The position numbers were made by a program, and so were the translations under genes. 64,000 nucleotides of DNA. Origin: Streptosporangium canum. Lineage in GTDB: Bacteria > Actinomycetota > Actinomycetes > Streptosporangiales > Streptosporangiaceae. Below the pieces are notes generated by a model. That model ran no database searches. It saw only the letters and a list, made by a program, of their open reading frames with translations, and was not told the DNA's origin. Position 1 is the stretch's first letter, and every line of letters begins with the position of its first letter. Of the stretch, positions 52,630 through 60,366 are shown in pieces. The stretch covers positions 62,001 through 126,000 of the forward strand of contig NZ_FOQY01000008.1 in assembly GCF_900113865.1 (NCBI RefSeq). The letters are read 5' to 3'.

Positions 52630-53178
52630 ATGACGAGCGGGTCGCTGAGCAGTACCGCCGAGGACGAGGGTCTTCTCGTCGCCGCAGCGCGGGCGGGTGA
52701 CGAGCGGGCCTTCGCCGAGCTGTGGTCGACCGCGCAGCGCCAGGCCTTCGGCGTCTGTTATCACCTGACCGGAAACCGCGCCGACGCGCTCGACGCGCTG
52801 CAGGAGACGCAGCTCGCCGCGTGGAAGGGACTGGCCTCCTTCGAGGGCAGGGCGTCCTTCCGGTCCTGGGTCCTCGTCATCGCGCGCAACGCCGCCCACG
52901 CGGCGGTCCGGCGCCGCTCTCCCGGCGGGGTGCTCTTCGCCGAGGTGGCCGAGGAGTCGGTGCTCGCGGCCCCCTTCGAGGACGCCGTCGCCCAGCTCGC
53001 AGACCTGCGCCGGGCGCTGGCCACGCTGCCGGCCTCCCACCGGGAGGCGCTGCTGCTGTGGGCGGGCGGCCTCACCTACGAGCAGGTGGCGGCCTCGCTG
53101 GAGGTGCCGCTCAACACGGTGAGGGCCTGGATCCACCGGGCCAGACGGCGGCTTCAGGCCGGGCTCGCCGGCGGCTGA
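52630..53178 (+). CDS. ECF-type RNA polymerase sigma factor
   Basis: Sigma-70 family protein with only regions 2 and 4 (182 aa): region 2 at about 20-90 (FAELWSTAQRQAFGVCYHLTGNRADALDALQETQLAAWKGL), region 4 at about 120-178 with HTH LTYEQVAASLEVPLNTVRAWIHRAR. GGGAGG lies 11 nt before the ATG; a GTG at 52621 is an alternative. It is divergent from the dynamin operon and next to the grpE-like gene; no anti-sigma factor is adjacent. It may direct transcription of the Hsp70/dynamin module. Confidence 0.85.
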   Translation: MTSGSLSSTAEDEGLLVAAARAGDERAFAELWSTAQRQAFGVCYHLTGNRADALDALQETQLAAWKGLASFEGRASFRSWVLVIARNAAHAAVRRRSPGGVLFAEVAEESVLAAPFEDAVAQLADLRRALATLPASHREALLLWAGGLTYEQVAASLEVPLNTVRAWIHRARRRLQAGLAGG

Positions 53179-53183
53179 GCGCC

Positions 53184-53657
53184 TCACGGCGCCGTCCCGG
53201 CTCCGGGGGCCCCGTGCCGGTAGACGGCGACCTGCGGCACGCGGATCACACGGTCACCGTCGGCATACCCCCGCTTGACGGTCTCCGCGACGACGTCGTG
53301 CAGCTCCGGCCGCTCGGTCGGCTCGATGCCGAACGCCTCGTGCACGCGCGGGTCGAAGCGCTGCCCGTCCGCGACGATCTCCCGGACCCCGGCCCGGTTC
53401 AGCCCGTCCAGCAGCGTGCCGGCCAGCCGGGGATGCCGCTCGGCGATCTGGTCCCGGCAGCCGATGCAGGCCTCCACCAGGGCCTCACGCCCCGGAGGAC
53501 CCTCGGCGAAGAGGCGCTCCACCTGCTGGGCGAGCGCCTGGCTGATCCCGCTCCCGGCGACCTCCGCCAGCGCCTCGGCCATCGGGCCGGACGCGGCGGG
53601 GGCGGCCCGCCGCGGCGGCGCCCCGGAGGCCGCGGGCGCCCTGGGTCGGTCTGTCAT
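53184..53657 (-). CDS. GrpE-like nucleotide exchange factor
   Basis: A 157-aa protein whose C-terminal half (VREIVADGQRFDPRVHEAFGIEPTERPE, VAETVKRGYADGDRVIRVPQVAVYR) matches the GrpE beta-domain that opens the Hsp70 nucleotide cleft. The usual long N-terminal coiled coil is shortened and replaced by an Ala/Pro-rich start and a CIGCRDQ segment. It is probably the dedicated exchange factor of the Hsp70-type protein encoded 5 kb away. GAGGAAG lies 6 nt before the ATG. It is convergent with the sigma gene (5 bp between stops). Confidence 0.82.
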   Translation of the reverse strand: MTDRPRAPAASGAPPRRAAPAASGPMAEALAEVAGSGISQALAQQVERLFAEGPPGREALVEACIGCRDQIAERHPRLAGTLLDGLNRAGVREIVADGQRFDPRVHEAFGIEPTERPELHDVVAETVKRGYADGDRVIRVPQVAVYRHGAPGAGTAP

Positions 53658-53746
53658 CGATCGTCTTCCTCGTCGGCGGGCCCGTGTGAACCCGAGTCCG
53701 GGTTCCCCCCTGGTGAGATCACACGGGCGCGTGCCGGATCGGGTGA

Positions 53747-54001
53747 TCAGGCGGTCGGGAAGGGCCCCTGGGTCTGGGTGTAGTCGGAGACCCCGTCGCC
53801 GTTGACGTCGACCCGGGCCTCGTCGATGTAGCCGTCGCCGTCGTTGTCGAGGTAGACGATGTCGGTGACACCGTCGCCGTCGACGTCGTAGCGCTCCTCG
53901 TCGGCGATGCCGTCCCCGTCGATGTCGATCAGCTGGGCGTCGGCGCTGCCGTCACCGTCATAGTCGATCAGGTCCGTGGAGGTCACGTCGAAATCGCTCA
54001 T
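53747..54001 (-). CDS. Small acidic protein of five DxDGDG calcium-binding-like repeats
   Basis: An 84-aa protein in which residues about 13-77 consist of five consecutive 13-residue repeats with core D/N-x-D/N-G-D-G-x-x-D (YDGDGSAD, IDGDGIAD, VDGDGVTD, NDGDGYID, VNGDGVSD). This resembles EF-hand or thrombospondin-type-3 calcium loops. There is no signal peptide. AAAGGATC precedes the ATG. Its position next to the grpE-like gene suggests a Ca-responsive partner of the dynamin/Hsp70 module, perhaps playing the part IniB plays in mycobacteria; that is inference. Confidence 0.8.
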   Translation of the reverse strand: MSDFDVTSTDLIDYDGDGSADAQLIDIDGDGIADEERYDVDGDGVTDIVYLDNDGDGYIDEARVDVNGDGVSDYTQTQGPFPTA

Positions 54002-54119
54002 TTTCCGATCCTTTCGAATGGTGTTCGTCAGCGGAGAGTCGTGGCCGCGACGGATTGTTACACCGGGACCGGAGAATTCTCGCCGGACGTCCGCCCGGGG
54101 ACCGCGCCGCCGCCTCAGC

Positions 54120-55880
54120 TCAGCTCAGCGCGCGGGCGGTGTGGATCAGCGGAACGTGGCTGAAGGCCTGCGGGAAGTTGCCGACCATGCGGCCGTAACG
54201 GGGGTCGTACTCCTCGGCGAGCAGGCCGACGTCGTTGCGCAGGGTCAGCAGCCGCTCGAACAGCTCCACCGCCTCGTCCTTGCGGCCGATCATCGACAGG
54301 GCCTCGGCCAGCCAGAAGCTGCACGCCAGGAACGCGCCCTCGCCGCCGGGCAGGCCGTCCACGTCGTTGTCGGAGGCCATGGGGTAGCGCAGTACGAAGC
54401 CGTCGACCATCAGCTCGCGCTGGACCGCCTCCACGGTGCCGATCACGCGCGGGTCCTCCGGTGGCAGGAAGCCGACGATCGGGATCAGCAGCAGGGAGGC
54501 GTCCAGCTCATGCGAGCCGTACGACTGGGTGAAGGTCCGGCGCGTCTGGTCGAAGCCCTTGTCGCAGATCTCGGCGTGGATCTGGTCGCGCACCTCCTTC
54601 CAGTGCTCCACCGGGCCGGTGCGGCCGAAGCTCTCCGCCTGCTTGACGGCCCGGTCCAGGGCCACCCAGCACATCACCTTGGAGTGGGTGAAGTGGCGGC
54701 GCGGACCGCGGACCTCCCACAGCCCCTCGTCGGGCTCGTCCCAGTGCCGCTCCACGTATTCGATGAGCTCGCGCTGGATGGTCCAGGCCCGATCGTCGGG
54801 CTCCATGCCCGACACGCGCGACAGGTACAGGGCGTTCATCACCTCCCCGTAGACGTCCAGCTGGAGCTGGTCGACCGCGCCGTTGCCGATCCGGACCGGC
54901 CGGGAGTCCTCGTAGCCGGGCAGCCAGTCAAGCTCCAGCTCCGTCAGCCGGCGCTCACCCGACACGCTGTACATGATCTGCAGGTCCTGCGCCCGGCCCG
55001 CGATGGCCCGCAGCAGCCATGCCCTCCAGGCGCGGGCCTCGCCCAGGTATCCGCCGCCGATGAGGGCCTCCAGCGTCATGGTGGCGTCGCGCAGCCAGCA
55101 GAAGCGGTAGTCCCAGTTGCGGACCCCGCCGAGGTCCTCGGGCAGGGAGGTGGTGGGGGCGGCGACGATGCCCCCGGTGGGCTCGTAGGTGAGCGCCTTG
55201 AGGGTGATGAGGGAGCGGACCACGGCCTCGCGCCACGGGCCCTGGTAGGTGCACTGCTCCACCCATTCGGCCCACAGCGCCTCGGTCTCGGTCAGCTGCT
55301 CGAAGGGGTCGATCTCGACCGGCCTGGACTCGTGCGAGGGGTGCCAGGTGAACACGAACGCCAGGCGCTCACCGGCCGAGACCCGGAACCTCGCCTTGTG
55401 CGCGTAGTCGCCGCCCTGGAGGGGGACGGGGGAGTGCAGCCACGCGGAGTCGGGCCCGCCGACGGCCTGCAGCAGGCCGTCGGTGCGGCGCACCCAGGGC
55501 ACGATCCGGCCGTAGTCGAAGCGGATGCGGATCTCGGTGGCCATCTCCACCGTGCCGGACACGCACTCCACGATCCTGACCAGGTCGGGGTTGGCCTGCC
55601 GCGCGGGCATGAAGTCGGTTACCCGGACCGTGCCGTCCGGGGTGTCCCACTCGCTCTCCAGCACCAGGGACTCGCCCTTGTAGCGGCGCCGGGTGGCGGC
55701 GGTCCGCCCGGCGTCGGCCGGGCCGAGCCACCACTGCCCGTTCTGCTTGTCGCCGAGCAGCGCCGCGAAGCACGCCGGCGAGTCGAACCTGGGCAGGCAG
55801 AGCCAGTCGATGGCGCCGTTCCGCCCGACCAGGGCGGCTGACTGCATGTCTCCGATGAGCGCGTAATCCTCGATCCGCAT
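54120..55880 (-). CDS. Glycoside hydrolase family 15 protein (glucoamylase/trehalase-like)
   Basis: A 586-aa cytosolic GH15 enzyme: N-terminal beta-sandwich (IEDYALIGDMQSAALVGRNG start) and an (alpha/alpha)6 barrel with RNWDYRFCWLRDA (about 262), general-acid region DEPDEGLWEVRG (about 401) and general-base region GLLAEEYDP (about 554). Actinobacterial members include trehalases and glucoamylases; the substrate cannot be decided here. A TAGCGT -10 box 7 nt before the ATG indicates a leaderless mRNA. Confidence 0.92.
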   Translation of the reverse strand: MRIEDYALIGDMQSAALVGRNGAIDWLCLPRFDSPACFAALLGDKQNGQWWLGPADAGRTAATRRRYKGESLVLESEWDTPDGTVRVTDFMPARQANPDLVRIVECVSGTVEMATEIRIRFDYGRIVPWVRRTDGLLQAVGGPDSAWLHSPVPLQGGDYAHKARFRVSAGERLAFVFTWHPSHESRPVEIDPFEQLTETEALWAEWVEQCTYQGPWREAVVRSLITLKALTYEPTGGIVAAPTTSLPEDLGGVRNWDYRFCWLRDATMTLEALIGGGYLGEARAWRAWLLRAIAGRAQDLQIMYSVSGERRLTELELDWLPGYEDSRPVRIGNGAVDQLQLDVYGEVMNALYLSRVSGMEPDDRAWTIQRELIEYVERHWDEPDEGLWEVRGPRRHFTHSKVMCWVALDRAVKQAESFGRTGPVEHWKEVRDQIHAEICDKGFDQTRRTFTQSYGSHELDASLLLIPIVGFLPPEDPRVIGTVEAVQRELMVDGFVLRYPMASDNDVDGLPGGEGAFLACSFWLAEALSMIGRKDEAVELFERLLTLRNDVGLLAEEYDPRYGRMVGNFPQAFSHVPLIHTARALS

Positions 55881-55887
55881 GTCCTTG

Positions 55888-55893
55888 ACGCTA
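55888..55893 (-). promoter_or_regulatory. -10 box of leaderless GH15 mRNA
   Basis: Minus-strand TAGCGT, then 7 nt, then the ATG at 55880. Confidence 0.5.
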
Positions 55894-55914
55894 ATGCCTC
55901 CCTGCGGCCGCCGC

Positions 55915-56520
55915 TCAGCCCTTGGGGCGCATCCGCGGCATGAAGAACTGGGTCAGGGGTCCGATCGCCAGGGCGAACACCACGGTGCCGATCCCCACGG
56001 TCCCGCCGAGCAGCCAGCCGATGGCCAGCACCGTGACCTCGATGCTCGTGCGGGCCGTGCGGATGGACAGGCCGAGGCGGTTGAGGCCGGTCATCAGCCC
56101 GTCGCGCGGGCCCGGGCCCAGGCCCGCGCCGAGGTAGAGGCCGGTCGCCGCGCCGGTGGCGACGACGCCGAGCAGTAGGTAGGCCCAGCGCGCGGCCAGC
56201 GGTTCCGGGGTCGGGACGAGCCACATGACGGCGTCGGCGAACACGCCGAGCAGGACGACGTTGCTGATGGTGCCGATCCCGGGCTTCTGCCTGAGCGGGA
56301 TCCACAGCAGCATGACCAGGGCTCCCACCAGGATGATCCAGGTGCCGATCGACAGGCCCAGGTGGATGGACAGGCCCTGGTGGAACACGTCCCAGGGGCT
56401 GCCGCCGAGGTGCGACTCGATCTGCAGGCCGATCCCGGCGCCGTAGAGCGCCAGGCCCGCGTAGAGGCGCGTGAGCCGGCTGGGAAGGGAGCCAAGAGTC
56501 GGGAGAGAAATTTCGCTCAT
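55915..56520 (-). CDS. YczE-type (YitT/DUF161-like) membrane protein
   Basis: Five- to six-helix membrane protein of 201 aa with LYLGAGLGPGPRDGLMTGL and LGGSPWDVFHQGLS, the two half-motifs of the YczE/YyaS/YitT family. Function is unknown; a transport role is suggested for the family. It is divergent from a MocR regulator, the conserved yczE-yczR arrangement. ATG at 56520 preferred; ATG 56535 would add five residues. Confidence 0.85.
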   Translation of the reverse strand: MSEISLPTLGSLPSRLTRLYAGLALYGAGIGLQIESHLGGSPWDVFHQGLSIHLGLSIGTWIILVGALVMLLWIPLRQKPGIGTISNVVLLGVFADAVMWLVPTPEPLAARWAYLLLGVVATGAATGLYLGAGLGPGPRDGLMTGLNRLGLSIRTARTSIEVTVLAIGWLLGGTVGIGTVVFALAIGPLTQFFMPRMRPKG

Positions 56521-56522
56521 AA

Positions 56523-56588
56523 TGGCCTTAATCATCTAGGCCACTGGCCTGAACCAAAAGGGCCAATCATGGAAAGTGGCCTTATAGT
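56523..56588. promoter_or_regulatory. yczE/yczR divergent promoter with repeated TGGCCT operators
   Basis: TGGCCT occurs at 56523, 56545 and 56577, spaced 22 and 32 bp, so all on one helix face. The middle copy is half of the perfect palindrome AGGCCA-C-TGGCCT (56538-56550). TATAGT (56583-56588) lies exactly 7 nt before the regulator ATG, giving a leaderless transcript. MocR proteins are known to bind direct repeats through domain-swapped dimers. Confidence 0.6.
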
Positions 56589-56595
56589 GGTCGGT

Positions 56596-58029
56596 ATGGA
56601 CCGGTACCTGAGCGGGCCCCAGCTCGCCCGCCTCGTGGCGATCGACCCCGACACCAGGCCGTACTACAGCGCGCTGGCCGGGGCCGTGCGGCTGTTGATC
56701 CTCGACGGCCGGCTGCCCGTGCGGATGCGCGTCCCGGCCGAGCGGCACCTCGCCGAGGCCCTGGGCGTCAGCCGTACCACCGTGACCGCCGCCTACGACC
56801 GGCTCCGCGAGCAGGGATACCTGGAGAGCAGGCAGGGGGCGGGGAGCTGGACCGCGCTGCCCGACCCGGGCTCGATGGGCGCGGAGAACCCGTGGATCGC
56901 CGCCAACGACGACGGGCTGCTGCCGCTGCACGCCGCCGCCCCGCTGGCGCCCTCGGCGCTCGCCCCGGCGGTCGCCTACGCCGCCGAACACTACCAGCGC
57001 CACGCGCTCGGCATCGGCTACGATCCGCTCGGGATCGCGCCGCTGCGCGAGGCGATCGCGGCCCGCTACACCACGCGGGGGCTGGCCACCCGGCCCGAGC
57101 AGATCCTGGTCACCACGGGGGCCCAGCAGGCGCTCCACCTGCTGGCCGCGATGCTGCTGCCGGCGGGCGACGCGATCTTGCTGGAGTCGCCCACCTACCC
57201 GCACGCGATGGACGTGGCGAGGATGCGCGGCGCCCGGATCGTCCCGGTCGGCATCCCCGACGACGGCTGGCACCTGGACCTGCTCACCTGTGCGATGCGC
57301 CAGTCGGCCGCCCGCCTCGCCTACCTGATCCCCGACTTCCAGAACCCGACCGGGCACCTGATGGACGACGCCACGCGGGCCGCCCTGGTCGGTGCCGCCA
57401 GGCGGTACGGCACCACGCTGATCGTGGACGAGACCTGGAGCGAGCTGGCGATCGACGAGGTGCCCAAGGCGGCCCCGCTGGCCGCCTTCGACACCGACGG
57501 GCGGGTGATCAGCATCGGGTCGGCGTCCAAGCTGTGGTGGGGCGGGCTGCGCATCGGCTGGATCCGCACCACCGCCGCCATGGTCCGCCGCCTGGCCGTG
57601 CTCCGCGCGGGCGTGGACATCGCCAGCCCGCTGCTGGAGCAGCTCGCCGTGGCCCGGCTGTTCGAGGACATCGAGGAGACCAGGGCCGAGCGTCGCCGCA
57701 CCCTCCGCGCCTCCAGGGCCGCCCTGGTGGCGGCGGTGCGGGAGCGGATGCCCGACTGGGACTTCACCGTGCCCAAGGGCGGAGGCTCGCTCTGGGTGCG
57801 GCTGGCGGGCCCGTCGGCCACCGCGCTCGCCGACGCGGCGAGCTGCCACGGGGTACGGCTCGCACCCGGCCCCTGGTTCGGCGTGGACGGCACGCTGGAG
57901 GGCCGGCTCCGCCTGCCCTTCACCCAGCCGCCGCAGGTCCTCGCCGAGGCGGTGGAGCGCATCGCCGAGGCCAGGATCAGGGGGCCGTACGGCGTCCGTC
58001 CCGCCGAGCCGCTCACCCCCGCGCTGTGA
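56596..58029 (+). CDS. MocR/PdxR-family regulator (YczR-like): GntR HTH fused to PLP aminotransferase domain
   Basis: A 477-aa protein. Residues 1-85 are a GntR winged helix (VPAERHLAEALGVSRTTVTAAYDRLREQGYLESRQGAGSW, split here by its two helices), and from about 110 a fold-type I aminotransferase domain with PLP lysine K312 in SIGSASKLWWGGLR and aspartate in LIVDETWSE. MocR proteins sense PLP or related ligands. Divergent yczE is its likely target. Upstream in-frame starts are rejected in favour of the leaderless ATG. Confidence 0.9.
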   Translation: MDRYLSGPQLARLVAIDPDTRPYYSALAGAVRLLILDGRLPVRMRVPAERHLAEALGVSRTTVTAAYDRLREQGYLESRQGAGSWTALPDPGSMGAENPWIAANDDGLLPLHAAAPLAPSALAPAVAYAAEHYQRHALGIGYDPLGIAPLREAIAARYTTRGLATRPEQILVTTGAQQALHLLAAMLLPAGDAILLESPTYPHAMDVARMRGARIVPVGIPDDGWHLDLLTCAMRQSAARLAYLIPDFQNPTGHLMDDATRAALVGAARRYGTTLIVDETWSELAIDEVPKAAPLAAFDTDGRVISIGSASKLWWGGLRIGWIRTTAAMVRRLAVLRAGVDIASPLLEQLAVARLFEDIEETRAERRRTLRASRAALVAAVRERMPDWDFTVPKGGGSLWVRLAGPSATALADAASCHGVRLAPGPWFGVDGTLEGRLRLPFTQPPQVLAEAVERIAEARIRGPYGVRPAEPLTPAL

Positions 58030-58032
58030 GGC

Positions 58033-58644
58033 CTACTCCGAGGTGACGCCTCTGGCCAGCGGCGCGCGCAGCCGCAGCCGCATGGCCGCGATCCGCAGTC
58101 CGAAGGCGAGCACGGCGGCGGCCAGCGTGGCCGGCCAGCCGTGCAGGTCGACGGTGTAGAGGGCGGCCATGACCGCCGAGCCGAGCATGGCGGGCACCGC
58201 GTAGAGCTGGCGGTCGTAGAGCAGGTTCGGGATCTGGCCGGCGAGGACGTCACGCAGGATGCCGCCGCCGACCGCCGTGGTGACCCCGAGCAGCGCCCCG
58301 TGCAGCGGGCTGAGGCCGAAGTTCATCGCCTTCTCGGTGCCGACCGCGCAGAACAGGCCCAGGCCCGCCGCGTCGAGCACGTCCACGGCGGGCATCACCC
58401 GCTGCACGTGCGGATGCCAGAAGAACACGATCACCGTGGCGGCGACCGGCACGAGCACGTAGCCGGTGCTGGAGAAGGCGGCGGGCCGTACGTTGAGGAT
58501 CAGGTCGCGCAGGATCCCGCCGCCCAGGGCCGTCATCTCGGCGAGTACGGCCATGCCCACCACGTCCAGCCGTTTGCGGACGCCGACGAGGGCGCCGGAG
58601 AGGGCGAAGACGAAGATTCCGACAAGGTCCAGCACCTGGTTCAC
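58033..58644 (-). CDS. TRIC-type cation channel (UPF0126 family)
   Basis: A 203-aa membrane protein made of two three-helix repeats, each with the ALGGGILRD / AVGGGILRD glycine-rich motif that forms the pore in bacterial trimeric intracellular cation channels. Probably conducts K+ or other monovalent ions. GTG start; its stop is 3 bp from the convergent MocR gene stop, with no terminator between. Confidence 0.92.
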   Translation of the reverse strand: MNQVLDLVGIFVFALSGALVGVRKRLDVVGMAVLAEMTALGGGILRDLILNVRPAAFSSTGYVLVPVAATVIVFFWHPHVQRVMPAVDVLDAAGLGLFCAVGTEKAMNFGLSPLHGALLGVTTAVGGGILRDVLAGQIPNLLYDRQLYAVPAMLGSAVMAALYTVDLHGWPATLAAAVLAFGLRIAAMRLRLRAPLARGVTSE

Positions 58645-58688
58645 CAGTGAATCATCCCATGACCGGCTCTATGCGCTCTCCGGCAGGG

Positions 58689-60212
58689 CTACGGGGGCCC
58701 GGTCCCCACCGCGTTCTCGTGGTGCTCGCGCATCATGGCCCGGAGCCTGCCGACGGACGCGAGCAGCGCCAGACCCGCCACGACGGCGATCGCCGCGAGC
58801 GTCAGGAAGTACGCGGAATCCGACATGTAGTTCTTCAGGCGGCCCGTCTGCCCGCCCACGGCGTCGCCCACCGAGACGGCGATGAACCACACCCCGAGCA
58901 TCTGGCCCTTGAACGCCTGCGGGGCGAGCTTGGTGGTGACCGACAGGCCGACCGGGCTCAGCGACAGCTCGCCGAAGACCTGGATGAGGTAGACCAGCAC
59001 CAGCCACCACACCGAGATCCTCCCGCTCTCGGCCAGCCGGGCGGCCAGGGCCATGACCACGAAGCTCAGGGCGATCATGAACAGCGCGAAGGCGAACTTC
59101 TGCGGAGCGGTCACCCGGTTGCCCAGCCTGACCCAGAGCGCGGCGAAGACCGGCACGAAGATCATGATGAACAGCGGGTTGAACGACTGCGTGGTCGCGG
59201 CCGTGATCCGGACGCCGAACAGCGACAGGTCGGTCCTGTCCTGGGCGAAGAACAGCAGCACCGTCGGGGCCAGGTCGTAGATCATCCAGAAGACGGCGGC
59301 GGCGATGAACAGCCAGATGTAGGCCTTCATCCGCGAACGCTCGTCGTCGGTCAGGTTGTGGCTGCCGAACAGGATGTAGGCGAAGTAGGCCACCGGGACG
59401 ATGACGATGATCACCGTCACCACGAGCGCGAAGGTGTCGAGGTCGAACGTGCCCGAGGCCACCCAGGCGGCCAGGGCGCCGGCGATCACGGCGGCGGCGG
59501 CCAGGGCCGACAGCACGAAGTGCCGGTGCTCGCGCGGGGTCAGCCGGTGGCCGGGCTCCTCGCCCACGCCCCCGAGGTGGCGGCGGCCCAGCACGTACTG
59601 GACCAGGCCCAGCGCCATGCCGACCGCCGCCGCGCTGAAGCCCAGATGCCAGCGGTTGTCGGCGGCGAGCCAGCCGACGACGAGGGGGGCGATGAAGGCG
59701 CCCAGGTTGATGCCGAGGTAGAAGATGGAGAAGCCCGCGTCCCTGCGCGCGTCGTCGTCCTCCGGGTAGAGCTTGCCGACCATCGCGGAGATGTTGGGCT
59801 TCAGCAGCCCGGTCCCGATGATGATGAGAAGCAGGCCCAGGGCGACGAAGGCGCCCGTCCTGACCGGGATGGCCATGCTGATGTGGCCGCACATGATGAC
59901 GAAGCCGCCCCACAGCACCGCCCTGCGGGCGCCGAGCACGCGGTCGGCGACCCAGCCGCCGGGCAGGGCCACCAGATAGATGAGCGCGCCGTAGATGCCG
60001 ACGATCGCCTGGGCGGTCTGCTGCGTCAGGCCGAGGCCGCCCATGACCGGGGAGGCGGCCATGAAGGTGGCCAGGATGGCCCGGAGGCCGTACCAGCTGA
60101 AGCGTTCCCACATCTCGGTGCCGAACAGCGTGGCCAGGCCCCGCGGATGTCCGAAGAAAGTCTTCTCGCGAGCGCCCGTCCCCGATGTCATGTGGCCCCC
60201 CGGCGTCATCAT
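58689..60212 (-). CDS. POT-family proton-dependent oligopeptide transporter
   Basis: A 507-aa MFS peptide transporter. The E-x2-E-R-F motif EMWERFSWYG in helix 1 and GTGLLKPNISAMVG plus the FYLGINLGAF motif identify the PTR2/POT family; about 14 helices. It imports di- and tripeptides with protons. The start at 60212 is uncertain; ATG 60191 is in frame and gives a more usual N terminus. Confidence 0.93.
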   Translation of the reverse strand: MMTPGGHMTSGTGAREKTFFGHPRGLATLFGTEMWERFSWYGLRAILATFMAASPVMGGLGLTQQTAQAIVGIYGALIYLVALPGGWVADRVLGARRAVLWGGFVIMCGHISMAIPVRTGAFVALGLLLIIIGTGLLKPNISAMVGKLYPEDDDARRDAGFSIFYLGINLGAFIAPLVVGWLAADNRWHLGFSAAAVGMALGLVQYVLGRRHLGGVGEEPGHRLTPREHRHFVLSALAAAAVIAGALAAWVASGTFDLDTFALVVTVIIVIVPVAYFAYILFGSHNLTDDERSRMKAYIWLFIAAAVFWMIYDLAPTVLLFFAQDRTDLSLFGVRITAATTQSFNPLFIMIFVPVFAALWVRLGNRVTAPQKFAFALFMIALSFVVMALAARLAESGRISVWWLVLVYLIQVFGELSLSPVGLSVTTKLAPQAFKGQMLGVWFIAVSVGDAVGGQTGRLKNYMSDSAYFLTLAAIAVVAGLALLASVGRLRAMMREHHENAVGTGPP

Positions 60213-60366
60213 GTGATCGGGTTCTAACTCTACGTACGGGTCCCGGCCGGGGATGAGGGAGGTTGTGCATTGTGACGCTTCTTCTCACGCGCAGGGGCTT
60301 GTCCGGGGCAACGCCGTGTGGTGCGATGCATGCCACTCATGCAAGTGAGCACTTTCAGGAGGCGTC

